Positions 22,241 to 34,140 of a stretch of DNA of 64,000 nt are shown here, in pieces (positions within the stretch are counted from its first letter, which is position 1; each line of letters opens with the position of its first letter). The notes under the pieces are model-generated. The model had not been told where the DNA came from. It worked only from the letters and a program-made list of their open reading frames with translations, and made no database searches. The translations under genes and the position numbers were made by a program. This stretch comes from Eudorina sp. 2006-703-Eu-15 (Eukaryota; Chlorophyta; Chlorophyceae; Chlamydomonadales; Volvocaceae), in the NCBI GenBank assembly GCA_003117195.1, contig BDSI01000019.1, forward strand, positions 558,001 to 622,000, read 5' to 3'.

Positions 22241-22680
22241 ATGAATCCTTCAGATTGTCGTGTCGCAACGGGGATCTTTGTGTCCGACTCAGTCATGTGT
22301 GCCCTGCCCGTACCCACTACCCCAAATCACCTCACCGTCCACGCAGGCACACCCCTGATGATGACACGCCCCGTGCCACCGTCTCCTGGATGACGCGGAC
22401 GACCCTGCTCCGCGACACGACATCATGAATGCTGCCAAGCTCAGCGGTCATCACAGCTCAGACTCCAGCTCAGGTTTCCCTTCAGAGCAGCCTTGCCTCC
22501 AGCATAGCGCAGCCGACAGCGCAGCGAGGAAAGCAGCACAGCGACGCCTTCAGCGCAGCGCCGCCCACAGCACAGTGCAGCTTGATTTACAACCATAACC
22601 GCACAATGCCGTACGCAAAGCATCGTACGTGGTCTTTTGCACGCGCCAACTCCCTTCCTCACTCCCCCTCCCTCCTGACG

Positions 22681-25600
22681 CAGGCGGAGCCTGTTTGCCC
22701 TGGTGGTGGAGGTCAAGAACTGCGGCGGCTCCGAGGATTGAGGGAGTGCTGACACTTGCAGGCGGATACGCTTCGCGTCCAGCTACGCGTTGGGGCTTTG
22801 GACACGTGCGGGCGAGTCTGAGCTTCGAGTCTGAGCTTCCAGGTACGGGTCGGGCCGGGACGTGTGAATCGGAAGGCGCCTTGATGAGGCACGGCGGGAA
22901 ACGCGTGATGGGAGGATCCACGGGCGGGACGATCCGCGCCGCGTCGTCGTAGCAGTCGCATGTACCCACCATGCTTCAGAGAGATCATGCAAGATCCACG
23001 TCGCCAACACGCAGGTTGGGTTTCGGCCTAGTTGGCCTGATGGTTGCCTGCTGCGGGGCTTGTGTCCTGTCCACCTGTGCAACGTTTGATTTCTGCTGAC
23101 TTCCCTCTGTTCATACTCTCCGCGCAGGTCAAGTCCTGCCCTGTTGGGATCTTGGTCGGCGGCACTGTCAGCGAATGGATACCATTCAGCGGTCATCACA
23201 GCTCAGCCATCCAGATCAGGACACCCTCCAGGGCCGATTTACCTGCAGCACAACGCCACCTCCAGCACAGCGGCGTCTCCATCTATCTCAGCGCGGCCGC
23301 CAGCGCAGCTTTCAGCTTTGCATCCATGTCGCCAAGACCGAATGAAGCCGTCCCTACCTGAGCCCGAAGGCGGTCGCCGTCGCCGTCACCAGCACCGCCG
23401 AACCTACAGCTAGCTGCCTGTTGCTCTCGACGACATGGAGTCGCCCACATCTGCCATTCCAACGGCGATAAGAGCGGACCCCGTCCCCGTCCCCGTCAGC
23501 AGCGACAGCTTTCAGTCCCGGCAGCCACCTTCGCAGGTTGTACTGGCCGTCAGACCGCTCCGCCGACGGCCGCTCTGCCCCCCTGCTCCCCCGGCGTCCC
23601 CTTGCGCTGTAGATCTACGGGCACTGACATGCCACGGAGCCATCAAGGTCGAGGGTCTGAGCACCGGGCCCCGAGCCGCGCGCTTGAGCGACGTGCGAGC
23701 GCCAGTCGCGGGCTTTCGGTGCGATCAAGGGTATGGGGCCTTCGAGCCGCTCAGCGGGGCAGCCGTCAGCGCAGCTCAGCCGTCAGAGCAGCTCAGCCTC
23801 CGTACTAGGTACCAATATTCACCGTACACCCCATAGTTTGGGACGTTGGAACGCTTGCGCTAATGCCCTCCATTCTTTCTCTCCCCGGTGCTCCTCACGC
23901 AGGCGGACCCAGATCGCGTTACCTCGTCGAGGTCAGCGCCTGCGGACAACAGCAAGGCTGCAGCGACATCGAACACGTGGGCACACGTGTCGTCTTCGCC
24001 TTTTGCCCTCCCGGCGGTGGAGCGATGGGCGGCAGCACCTGTACCCAGCGAGCAGGCATCGCGGTATCCGGCGGCGGCGGCGGAGGAGGTCGCTTTCGAC
24101 TTTGCCGTGCGCGCCTTTCTCCCATCACGTTTAGTAGGATTATGGTGCGCTGGTCTTATTGTTTACCCTTCCGCGCACTGCCGCCCCCTCTGCCCTCCCA
24201 CCTTGGCGGCTCCCTGACAACGGCAGCGGCGGTGGTAGCAGTCATGCGATTGTGAGGGTGGTCGAGGCGCGGAGCGAGACTGAGGCGGCGACGGCGCTGG
24301 GGCTGTCGACGTCAACCGGTGCAGGCGAGTGGTGGTTGAGGTTGTTGTGGTGGCCGTTTTGTGGCGGTTGTGGCGGCCATGGCGATGGCGGGGCGATGGG
24401 TGGGGCATGGATGTGGTAGGGTTGGAGGTTGGGTCGCGCGAACGGGTGGACGAGTGAGGACCTCGCTGTGGCCGTCTGTCGGGTGGTGGCGCAGTGGGAT
24501 ATGCTCGCTCGCGAGGCCTGGTCAGTGAACGGGTGGCGAGCGGGGCGGGTCTACGTTGCATTATTGGCGTCAACGCTCCTTGGTTGCCGCCTGTGCCGGG
24601 CTCTGCTTACCCTCACTGCCGCCACGTTCTGCTGCCTTACTACTTCCCCCGCCTGTCCTTTCCCTTGCCGCACCTGCCTCGGGTCCCCGCACAGGTCGTC
24701 CACGTCAGCTTCTTCCCCGGCCGCGGCGCCTCCATAGCCCTGTCCGCCGACCTGCGGGATAACCTCGCCCTGCACCCCTTCACCGCCATTGTCCTCGAGA
24801 CCGCCGTGGCCAGCCGCACCACCCTCACCGGCAACATGGGCCACATCGGCAGCATTGCCCACCTCCGCGTCCTTCTTCGCGCCGTCCGCGACGGCGAGCT
24901 ACGCCGCCGCCGTCGCAAGGGACAGGCGGTGCGCCGCAACGCGGACGAGGCCGCGCCCGCGGCGGCGGTGGCGGCGGCGGCGGCGCTGAGGGCGCTGCAG
25001 TCGACCGCCTTCCGCAACTAGTTCCTGGAGTTCGGAGAGCCGGATCCGGAGCCCCGGAAGCCACCGCCGGGGCCTTCCGCGGCCCATTCCGCTCCCGCTG
25101 GCGGCCCGCCTCCCGTATTCGCAGCGGCAGCAGCAGCGTCAGTCGTACATACAGCGACACATACATCCAGCGGCGGAGGCGCCGCAGCCGAAACCTATGC
25201 AGTCGGCAGCGGCGGGTCACTCCGCGGGCGGGGCCCCCACCAGCGGCGGCGGCGCCGGGGCCGTCAGGGGCGGCGGCGCCGTCAACCGGGGAAGAACGGC
25301 AGCTTGTATCCACGCAATTCCCGCCTCCGACACCGCCGTCGCGATCGACCGCACCACCCGCCTCCGCCAGCCCGACAGCGCCATCGCCACCATCCAGAGG
25401 GGAGCTGCCCGCGGCGACGTCAACGTCCAAGGCGCCGTACGTCATCCTAGCCACCGCCGCTTCATTCAGGTGTCTCCCCCGTCGCCTGCACTGCTGTCGC
25501 TGCCCCTGACGGCGGCCTCCGCGGCGGCGGCGGCAGCTCCGGGTGCCGGCGGCGGTCCCGTCGAGGAGGGCGACGATGGGGAGGATGAGGGATGGGGGCT

Positions 25601-26660
25601 GATGCCACCCCTGATGCCGCGTCGCCGACTGCTCGTGACGTCTGCGGGCGTGTGTGAGCTCCCAGGTACGGGCCGGGCGGGCAGGGCGGCCGTGCCTCGA
25701 AAGACGCCCCGAGCAGGCAGTACGACACATGCTGCTTGGACCCGCGGGTCAGTTGATGAGGCTGCGCACGCACTTGCATGCACTCACTTTGTGTTTGTTT
25801 CATCTTGCGGCGTGGTGGTCATGCGTGTCCACATCGGTCGTAGTCGGTCGTTGCTTGCTTGTCCGCCTGATGGTTGCCTGCGTGTCTGCTGTCCGGTCCC
25901 ACCTTGCTGTCTCGCCCCGTCGTCGTAATCGTATGTATGCGCTTTTGACTCCCGGCTTGCCCCCGTATGAATGAATGAATGAACGTTACAGCGGACCCCA
26001 ACGGGATCATCGGTGTATACCAGAGCAAGCCCCAGTAGGCCCCACCGCCAAGGCGGCAGGTCACCTCCACACCACAACGCCGCACCCAAAGAAAACACAC
26101 CGGGCCATAACCCCAACCAGTCAGACACCGAAGCAAGCAGAGACGCGCAGCGGGGCAACACTACCAAAGGGATAGGCACAGCAGCGGGCATAATCCCCAG
26201 AAGTGGATAAAGCCAAGCACAGGGGAGGTCGCCCACACAGGCACCCCATTACCCAGCTACCACCACCTCTGAGGCACCCAACGCCGCACCCTCTCGAGGC
26301 CGTATGTGCCATCCGCGCAGGTCAGGATGCGGCCCTCCGAGGACTGGGTCGACGGCATCATCGACCAGTACCGCCCAGCCGTCAGCGCAGCTCAGCCGTC
26401 AGCACGGCGAAGCGTCCGTACACTCCCTTGGTTAACACCAACTACCGTACATTACCGCACGCGACCCAGTTTTGGTCCTGGGAAGGCTTGCGCTCACTCC
26501 CTCCCTTCTTTCCCTCCGCGATGCTCCTCGCGCAGGCCCCCGCCCTGGTCGCGTTAGCTGGTCGGGGTCAGCGCCTGCGGACTGCTACTCGCCACGAAGG
26601 TACCGTACGTCAGAACCGGTTTGAAGCACTCGCAGCTGAATGCCCTGCGTAGTACGTGTG
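22681..26660 (+). pseudogene. Gene-like exons of the amplified unit (unidentified, probably decayed)
   Basis: Exon-like blocks preceded by CAG acceptors are visible. One reads RSLFALVVEVKNCGGSED (from about 22691) and a related one RYLVEVSACGQQQGCSDIEH (from about 23915), suggesting a repeated LVEV..CG..(E)D domain. Another, from 24692, reads VVHVSFFPGRGASIALSADL and runs about 110 residues through GNMGHIGSIAHLRVLLRAV to a TAG at 25018. The same frame is open again after the stop (FLEFGEPDPEPRKPPPG). Between units 2 and 3 the block at 26940-27040 differs mostly at third codon positions, which hints at past coding use. I do not recognise the family. In-frame stops and deletions in some units argue that much of the locus is no longer functional. 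Confidence 0.45.
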
Positions 26661-26690
26661 GCTGAATGCGTGCGTCCCACTTGCGTGCAG
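23450..26690. repeat. Tandem unit 1
   Basis: The longest unit. It alone carries the 337-bp insertion at 25970-26306 and the segment around 25013-25195 that unit 2 lacks. Its left boundary is approximate because the region 22430-23450 contains older, more diverged repeats. Confidence 0.8.
25970..26299 (-). mobile_element. Retroelement-like insertion with CCGTATG target duplication
   Basis: Tandem units 2 and 3 read straight through CCGTATGT (29034, 31527), whereas unit 1 has 330 extra bases bracketed by CCGTATG at 25963 and 26300. On the minus strand the insert ends in a (CATT)4-like tail, as expected of the 3' end of a non-LTR retrotransposon or SINE, and has no terminal inverted repeats. 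Its 3' part (TATACACCGATGATCCC, GGGGTCCGCTGTAACGTT) is shared with 490-548, 5939-6010 and 47384-47432. The 7-base duplication is inferred from comparison with the empty sites. Confidence 0.75.
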
Positions 26691-29426
26691 GTACACACGC
26701 CTCGCACCTTCACTTCCAACGGCGACGGCAACGGACGTCCCCGTCAGCAGCGACAGCTTTCAGTCCCGGCAGCCACCTTCGCAGGTTGTACTGGCCGTCA
26801 GACCGCTCCGCCGACGGCCGCTCTGCCCCCCTGCTCCCCCGGCGTCCCCTTGCGCTGTAGATCTACGGGCACTGACATGCCACGGAGCCATCAAGGTCGA
26901 GGGTCTGAGCACCGGGCCCCGAGCCGCGCGCTTGAGCGACGTGCGAGCGCCAGTCGCGGGCTTTCGGTGCGATCAAGGGTATGGGGCCTTCGAGCCGCTC
27001 AGCGGGGCAGCCGTCAGCGCAGCTCAGCCGTCAGCGCAGCTGGGCCTCCGTACTAGGTAACAACATTCACCTTACCCCCCATAGTTTTGGTCGTTGGAAC
27101 GCTTGCGCTAATGCCCTCCATTCTTTCTCTCCCCGGTGCTCTTCACGCAGGCGGACCCTGATGGCGTTAGCTGGTCCAGGTCAGCGCCTGCGGACAACAG
27201 CAGGGCTGCAGCGACATCGAACACGTGGGCACACGTGTCGTCTTCGCCTTTTGTGCTCCCGGCGGTGGAGCGACGGGCGGCAGCACCTGTACCAAGCGAG
27301 CAGGCATCGCGGTATCCGATATCCGGCGGCGGCGGCGGAGGAGGTCGCTTTCGACTCTGCCGTGCGCGCCTTTCTCCCATCACGTTTAGTAGGATTATGG
27401 TGCGCTGGTCTTATTGTTTACCCCTCCGCGCACTGCCGCCCCCTCTGCCCTCCCACCTTGGCGGCTCCCTGACAACGGCAGCGGCGGTGGTAGCAGTCAT
27501 GCGATTGTGAGGGTGGTCGAGGCGCGGTGCGAGACTGAGGCGGCGACGGCGCTGGGGCTGTCGACGTCAACCGGTGCAGGTGAGGGGTGGTTGAGGTTGT
27601 TGTGGTGGCCGTTTTGTGGCGGTTGTGGCGGCCATGGCGATGGCGGGGCGATGGGTGGGGCATGGATGTGGTAGGGTTGGAGGTTGGGTCGCGCGAACGG
27701 GTGGACGAGTGAGGACCTCGCTGTGGCCGTCTGTCGGGTGGTGGCGCAGTGGGATATGCTCGCTCGCGAGGCCTGGTCAGTGAACGGGTGGCGAGCGGGG
27801 CGGGTCTACGTTGCATTATTGGCGTCAACGCTCCTTGGTTGCCGCCTGTGCCGGGCTCTGCTTACCCTCACTGCCGCCACGTTCTGCTGCCTTACTACTT
27901 CCCCCGCCTGTCCTTTCCCTTGCCGCACCTGCCTCAGGTCCCCGCACAGGTCGTCCACGTCAGCTTCTTCCCCGGCCGCGGCGCCTCCATGGCCCTGTCC
28001 GCCGACCTGCGGGATAATCCGCCGACCTGCGGGATAACCTCGCCCTGCACCCCTTCACTGCCATTTGTCCTCGAGACCGCCGTGGCCAGCCGCACCACCC
28101 TCACCGGCAACATGGGCAACATCGGCAGCATTGCCCACCTCCGCGTCCTTCTTCGCACCCTCCGCGACGGCGTGCTACGCCGCCGCCGTCGCAAGGGACA
28201 GGCGGTGCGCCGCAACGCGGACGAGGCCGCGCCCGCGGCGGCGGTGGCGGCGGCGGCGGCGCTGAGGGCGCTGCAATCGACCGCCAGCGGCGGGTCACTC
28301 CGCGGGCGGGGCCCCCACCAGCGGCGGCGGCGCCGGGGCCGTCAGGGGTGGCGGCGCCGTCAACCGGGGAAGAACGGCAGCTTGTATCCACGCAATTCCC
28401 GCCTCCGACACCGCCGTCGCGATCGACCGCAGCACCCGCCTCCGCCAGCCCGACAGCGCCACCGCCACCACCCAGAGGGGAGCTGCCCGCGGCGACGTCA
28501 ACGTCCAAGGCGCCGTACGTCATCCTCGCCACCGCCGCTTCATTCAGGTGTCTCCCCCGTCGCCTGCACTGCTGTCGCTGCCCCTGACGGCGGCCTCCGC
28601 GGCGGCGGCGGCAGCTCCGGGTGCCGGCGGCGGTCCCGTCGAGGAGGGCGACGATGGGGAGGATGAGGGATGGGGGCTGATGCCACCCCTGATGCCGCGT
28701 CGCCGACTGCTCGTGACGTCTGCGTGTGTGAGCTCCCAGGTACGGGCCGGGCGGGCAGGGCGGCCGTGCCTCGAAAGACGCCCCGAGCAGGCAGTACGAC
28801 ACATGTTGGACCCGCGGGTCAGTTGATGAGGCTGCGCACGCACTTGCATGCACTCACTTTGTGTTTGTTTCATCTTGCGGCGTGGTGGTCATGCGTGTCC
28901 ACATCGGTCGTAGTCGGTCGTTGCTTGCTTGTCCGCCTGATGATGGCCTGCGTGTCTGCTGTCCGGTCCCACCTTGCTGTCTCGCCCCGTCGTCGTAATC
29001 GTATGTATGCGCTTTCGACTCCCGGCTTGCCTCCGTATGTGCCATCCGCGCAGGTCAGGATGCGGCCCTCCGAGGACTGGGTCGATGGCATCCTCGACCA
29101 GTACCGCTCAGCCGTCAGCGCAGCTCAGCCGTCAGCACCGCGAAGCGTCCGTACACTCCCTTGGTTAACACCAACTACCGTACATTACCGCACGCGACCC
29201 AGTTTTGGTCCTGGGAAGGCTTGCGCTCACTCCCTCCCTTCTTTCCCTCCGCGATGCTCCTCGCGCAGGGCCGCCGCCCTGGTCGCGTTAGCTGGTCGGG
29301 GTCAGCGCCTGCGGGGACTGCTACTCGCCACGAAGGTACCGTACGTCAGAACCGGTTTGAAGCACTCGCAGCTGAATGCCCTGCGGAGTACGTGTGGCTG
29401 AATGCGTGCGTCCCACTTGCGTGCAG
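26691..29426. repeat. Tandem unit 2 (2,736 bp)
   Basis: Aligns with unit 1 over its length except for the missing retroelement insertion and a deletion of about 180 bases at about 28281, where CGACCGCC joins directly to AGCGGCGGGTCAC. It contains a short internal duplication GCCGACCTGCGGGATAA at 28001-28036, which unit 3 shares. Confidence 0.85.
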
Positions 29427-31919
29427 GTACACACGCCTCGCACCTTCACTTCCAACGGCGATGGCAACGGACAACGGTCCCCGTCAGCAGCGACAGCTTT
29501 CAGTCCCGGCAGCCACCTTCGCAGGTTGTACTGGCCGTCAGACCGCTCCGCCGACGGCCGCTCTGCCCCCCTGCTCCCCCGGTGTCCCCTTGCGCTGTAG
29601 ACCTACGGGCACTGACATGCCACGGAGCCATCAAGGTCGAGGGTCTGAGCACCGGGCCCCGAGCCGCGCGCTTGAGCGACGTGCGAGGGCCAGTCGCGGG
29701 GTTCCGGAGCGATCAAGGTCATGGCGCCTTCGCGCCGCTCAGCGGGGCAGCCGTCAGCGCAGCTCAGCTTTCAGCGCAGCTCGGCCTCCGTACTAGGAAA
29801 CAACATTCACCTTACACCCCATAGTTTTGGTCGTTGGAACGCTTGCGCTAAGGCCCTCCCTTCTTCCTCTCCCCGGTGCTCCTCACGCAGGCGGACCCAG
29901 ATCGCGTTACCTCGTATGCGGACAGCAGGGCTGCGGACTGCAGGGCTGCAGCGACATCGAACACGTGGGCACACGTGTCGTCTTCGCCTTTTGCCCTCCC
30001 GGCGGTGAGCGACGGGCGGCAGCACCTGTACCCAGCGAGCAGGCATCGCGATATCCGGCGGCGGCGGCGGAGGAGGTCGCTTTCGACTCTGCCGTGCGCG
30101 CCTTTCTCCCATCACGTTTAGTAGGATTATGGTGCGCTGGTCTTATTGTTTACCCCTCCGCGCACTGCCGCCCCCTCTGCCCTCCCACCTTGGCGGCTCC
30201 CTGACAACGGCAGCGGCGGTGGTAGCAGCCATGCGATTGTGAGGGTGGTCGAGGCGCGGTGCGAGACTGAGGCGGCGACGGCGCTGGGGCTGTCGACGTC
30301 AACCGGTGCAGGTGAGGGGTGGTTGAGGTTGTTGTGGTGGCCGTTTTGTGGCGGTTGTGGCGGCCATGGCGATGGCGGGGCGATGGGTGGGGCATGGATG
30401 TGGTAGGGTTGGACGTTGGGTCGCGCGAACGGGTGGACGAGTGAGGACCTCGCTGTGGCCGTCTGTCGGGTGGTGGCGCAGTGGGATATGCTCGCTCACG
30501 AGGCCTGGTCAGTGAACGGGTGGCGAGCGGGGCGGGTCTACGTTGCATTATTGGCGTCAACGCTCCTTGGTTGCCGCCTGTGCCGGGCTCTGCTTACCCT
30601 CACTGCCGCCACGTTCTGCTGCCTTACTACTTCCCCCGCCTGTCCTTTCCCTTGCCGCACCTGCCTCAGGTCCCCGCACAGGTCGTCCACGTCAGCTTCT
30701 TCCCCGGCCGCGGCGCCTCCATGGCCCTGTCCGCCGACCTGCGGGATAATCCGCCGACCTGCGGGATAACCTCGCCCTGCACCCCTTCACTGCCAATGTC
30801 CTCGAGACCGCCGTGGCCAGCCGCACCACCCTCACCGGCAACATGGGCAACATCGGCAGCATTGCCCACCTCCGCGTCGTTCTTCGCACCCTCCGCGTCC
30901 TTCTTCGCACCCTCCGCGACGGCGTGCTACGCCGCCGCCGTCGCAAGGCCAGCGGTGGGGGCCCCGCCCGCGGTGTGACCCGCCGCTGCCGACTGCATAG
31001 GTTTCGGCTGCGGCGCCGCTTCATTCAGGTGTCTCCCCCGTCGCCCACACTGCTGTCGCTGCCCCTGACGGCGGCCTCCGCGGCGGCGGCGGCGGCGGCA
31101 GCTCCGGGTGCCGGCAGCGGTCCCGTCGAGGAGGGCGACGATGGGGAGGATGAGGGATGGGGGCTGATGCCACCCCTGATGCCACGCCGCCGACTGCTCG
31201 TGACGTCTGCGGGCGTATGTGAGCTCCCAGGTACGGGCCGGGCGGGCAGGGCGGCCGTGTCTCGAAAGACGCCCCGAGCAGGCAGTACGACACATGTTGG
31301 ACCCGCGGGTCAGTTGATGAGGCTGCGCACGCACTTGCATGCACCCACTTTGTGTTTGTTGCATCTTGCGGCGTGGTGGTCATGCGTGTCCACATCGGTC
31401 GTAGTCGGTCGTTGCTTGCTTGTCCGCCTGATGATGGCCTGCGTGTCTGCTGTCCGGTCCCACCTTGCTGTCTCGCCCCGTCGTCGTAATCGTATGTATG
31501 CGCTTTTGACTCCTCCCGGCTTGCCCCCGTATGTACCATCCGCGCAGGTCAGGATGCGGCCCTCCGAGGACTGGGTCGATGGCATCCTCGACCAGTACCG
31601 CTCAGCCGTCAGCGCAGCTCAGCCGTCAGCACCGCGAAGCGTCCGTACACTCCCTTGGTTAACACCAACTACCGTACATTACCGCACGCGACCCAGTTTT
31701 GGTCCTGGGAAGGCTTGCGCTCACTCCCTCCCTTCTTTCCCTCCGCGATGCTCCTCGCGCAGGCCCCCGCCCTGGCCGCGTTAGCTGGTCGGGGTCAGCG
31801 CCTGCGGGGACTGCTACTCGCCACGAAGGTACCGTACGTCAGAACCGGTTTGAAGCACTCGCAGCTGAATGCCCTGCGGAGTACGTGTGGCTGAATGCGT
31901 GCGTCCCACTTGCGTACAG
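29427..31919. repeat. Tandem unit 3 (2,493 bp)
   Basis: The closest relative of unit 2, sharing the GCCGACCTGCGGGATAA duplication (30733). It has a further CTCCGCGTCCTTCTTCGCAC duplication (30891-30920) and an inverted segment at 30949-31019 in place of about 300 bases present in unit 2. Confidence 0.85.
30949..31019. other. Micro-inversion within tandem unit 3
   Basis: These 71 bases are the near-perfect reverse complement of 25178-25247 in unit 1 (for example GACTGCATAGGTTTCGGCTG here against CAGCCGAAACCTATGCAGTC there). Flanking sequence on both sides is in direct orientation. Confidence 0.85.
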
Positions 31920-32555
31920 GTACACACGCCTCGCACCTTCACTTCCAACGGCGATGGCAACGGACAACGGTCCCCGTCAGCAGCGACAGCTTTCAGTCCC
32001 GGCAGCCACCTTCGCAGGTTGTACTGGCCGTCAGACCGCTCCGCCGACGGCCGCTCTGCCCCCCTGCTCCCCCGGTGTCCCCTTGCGCTGTAGACCTACG
32101 GGCACTGACATGCCACGGAGCCATCAAGGTCGAGGGTCTGAGCACCGGGCCCCGAGCCGCGCGCTTGAGCGACGTGCGAGGGCCAGTCGCGGGGTTCCGG
32201 AGCGATCAAGGTCATGGCGCCTTCGCGCCGCTCAGCGGGGCAGCCGTCAGCGCGGCTCAGCTTTCAGCGCAGCTCGGCCTCCGTACTAGGAAACAACATT
32301 CACCTTACACCCCATAGTTTTGGTCGTTGGAACGCTTGCGCTAAGGCCCTCCCTTCTTCCTCTCCCCGGTGCTCCTCACGCAGGCGGACCCAGATCGCGT
32401 TAGCTGGTCCAGGTCAGCGCCTGCGGACAACAGCAAGGCTGCAGCGACATCGAACACGTGGGCACACGTGTCGTCTTCGCCTTTTGTCCTCCCGGCGGTG
32501 AAGCGACGGGCGGCAGCACCTGTACCCAGCGAGCAGGCATCGCGGTATCCGGCGG
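31920..32555. repeat. Partial tandem unit 4
   Basis: Nearly identical to the beginning of unit 3, ending at GGTATCCGGCGG. After 32555 the sequence is unrelated to the other units. Confidence 0.85.
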
Positions 32556-34019
32556 AAATGCTTTGTCCCCAACTGTGACGCGGCGTGCTTGGGAATCTGT
32601 GGTGGCTGAGGGCCGGCTGCGTTTAGCTGGGACTGTGCCATCGGACATTTTATCGTTAGGCGCGGTGTTGAAAGCTTCGTTGGATGGGGAATTTCCGGGG
32701 ATGGAAGGGAAAACTGGGGAGGCAGGATTGCATTGCCAGCGGAGGTTATACAAAATCAGGAGTTCTTTGTGGGCATTGTGGAAGTACGGTAGTGTACCTT
32801 GCCGTAGGGCTGACGAGTGCTTCATTGGTGATGGCAGTGATGAGTGTGAGCGAGTGTGGGTCGGAGTTATGCCAAGCCCTTCTCTCGTGTCAAGAGGGAG
32901 GGAGCGGGCGGGCGTGCCGACGGTTGATTGCCGTACGGGGCGCGCGTATGTTAATAAAAGGTAAGGGGGGTCACTGTCAGGGGGGAGGACAGTGGCCCCC
33001 CGCTCGCCAGTCTCAATCCCGGGGGAACTGCTTTGGCGGTCGCCGGGCCTCAACCAGCAGCAGCCAACTCCTGGCCAGCCCAGGCCAGCGTTGGCCCCGG
33101 CGGATCACTAGACTACGTCACGCCAGTTGTTGTTCCGATTATACGATTTGGACACAGCGACGTTGATCTTGGCTGCGACTGCCGTACTTCACCGCTGCCA
33201 AGCAGTACACCATACATTCGTGAGCTTCCCAAAGCAGCGGGTCTTTAACTATCACGTTCCGCGACAGAGAGGAATGACTGTGATGGAAAAGGTTATCGTG
33301 TGTTTCCAACTGTCGTCCTGTTCAAATCGAGGGCAAATACATACCAACGACCAAGTTTGCTTAAATATTGTTGCAGTTAGGCTTTATGAACGTGTACAAA
33401 GTTTCCTGAATTCTGGGCTTAGGATTTCGTTGGGCGCTCCTTACCACCATTACTTACACTAATACGATTGTTGCACACGTAGCCCTGGCAGTTGCAGTGC
33501 AACTGTGTAGCACAGCAACGACAATCATCCAGAGGACCCAGAGGCGAAGCAACTCAAACACAGCCGTCCTAATTTTCTCCTCGCTATCTTCCCGGCCCTG
33601 CTTTAGCCGACATTGGTAAATTGGACACGGGATGCTCGTCCGCAGTCTCTTACCTCCTCCTCGGCTACCTCGGGCCTTACAACTACGTACTCATCTCCGC
33701 TCTTGACTGGCGCCTGCGGTTGCTCCTCATTTCTCGCTGATGTTCGTTCACTCCCCTGTGTGTCCGAGCCGCTCCCTATACCCGTCATCGTTCCGGATCA
33801 GGCCCACGACCCCACGGTCAGGGGCCTCGGGGCCAGAAGCAGCCGCCCAGTGAGGCAGGGGTGCTGCGGGCGGTCAAGGGCTTCTACGCCAGGTGGGCGG
33901 GGAGGGGAGGTATAGGAAATTGGGGAGGGGAGTGGAGAGGGAGGGCGGGGTAGGGGAGGGCGGGGAAAAGACGAAAAAGGGGGTGAGGAGGGCGGAAGGG
34001 GAGGGGTTATTGCGGTCAG
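32556..34019. other. Region right of the amplification, no supported gene
   Basis: A mixture of moderately AT-rich and GC-rich sequence. Open frames such as 33033-33248 lack recognisable features. A short AGGTATAGGAAATTGGGGAG at 33907 resembles half of the interspersed intronic element in inverted orientation. Confidence 0.5.
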
Positions 34020-34140
34020 GCGTACGGCGCTGGAGGCTCTGGGCCGCTTCGATGAGGCGGTGGCGGCCTACGGGGCTGTGCTGGCGGCCAGCCCTCAGGA
34101 CCCGGCGGGCTGGAACAACCTGGGCAACGCGACGGGAGGG
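34020..34140 (+). pseudogene. Isolated TPR-repeat exon
   Basis: After a GCGGTCAG acceptor the frame reads TALEALGRFDEAVAAYGAVL and then PQDPAGWNNLGNAT, a clear tetratricopeptide repeat with the next helix starting. Volvocine and plant TPR proteins continue with further helices, but no adjoining exon in phase was found on either side, and the next CAG-preceded frame (34358) is not TPR-like. A truncated gene or relic is more likely than an intact gene. Confidence 0.6.

Larger units (their letters stand above)
22430..32555. repeat. Nested tandem amplification locus
   Basis: Three long tandem units and a partial fourth cover most of this stretch. The anchor CCTCCGTACTAGG recurs at 23797, 27045, 29785 and 32278, giving periods of 3,248, 2,740 and 2,493 bases. 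Units also contain two diverged halves related to each other: GTTTTGG...GCTTGCGCT then TTAGCTGGTC then CAGCGCCTGCGGAC occurs at both 26469 and 27084. Still older copies of the motif CAGCGGTCATCACAGCTCAG lie near 22443 and 23185. Differences between units are substitutions, a 337-bp insertion, a deletion of about 180 bp and a micro-inversion. Sequence identity ends abruptly at 32555. Confidence 0.9.
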
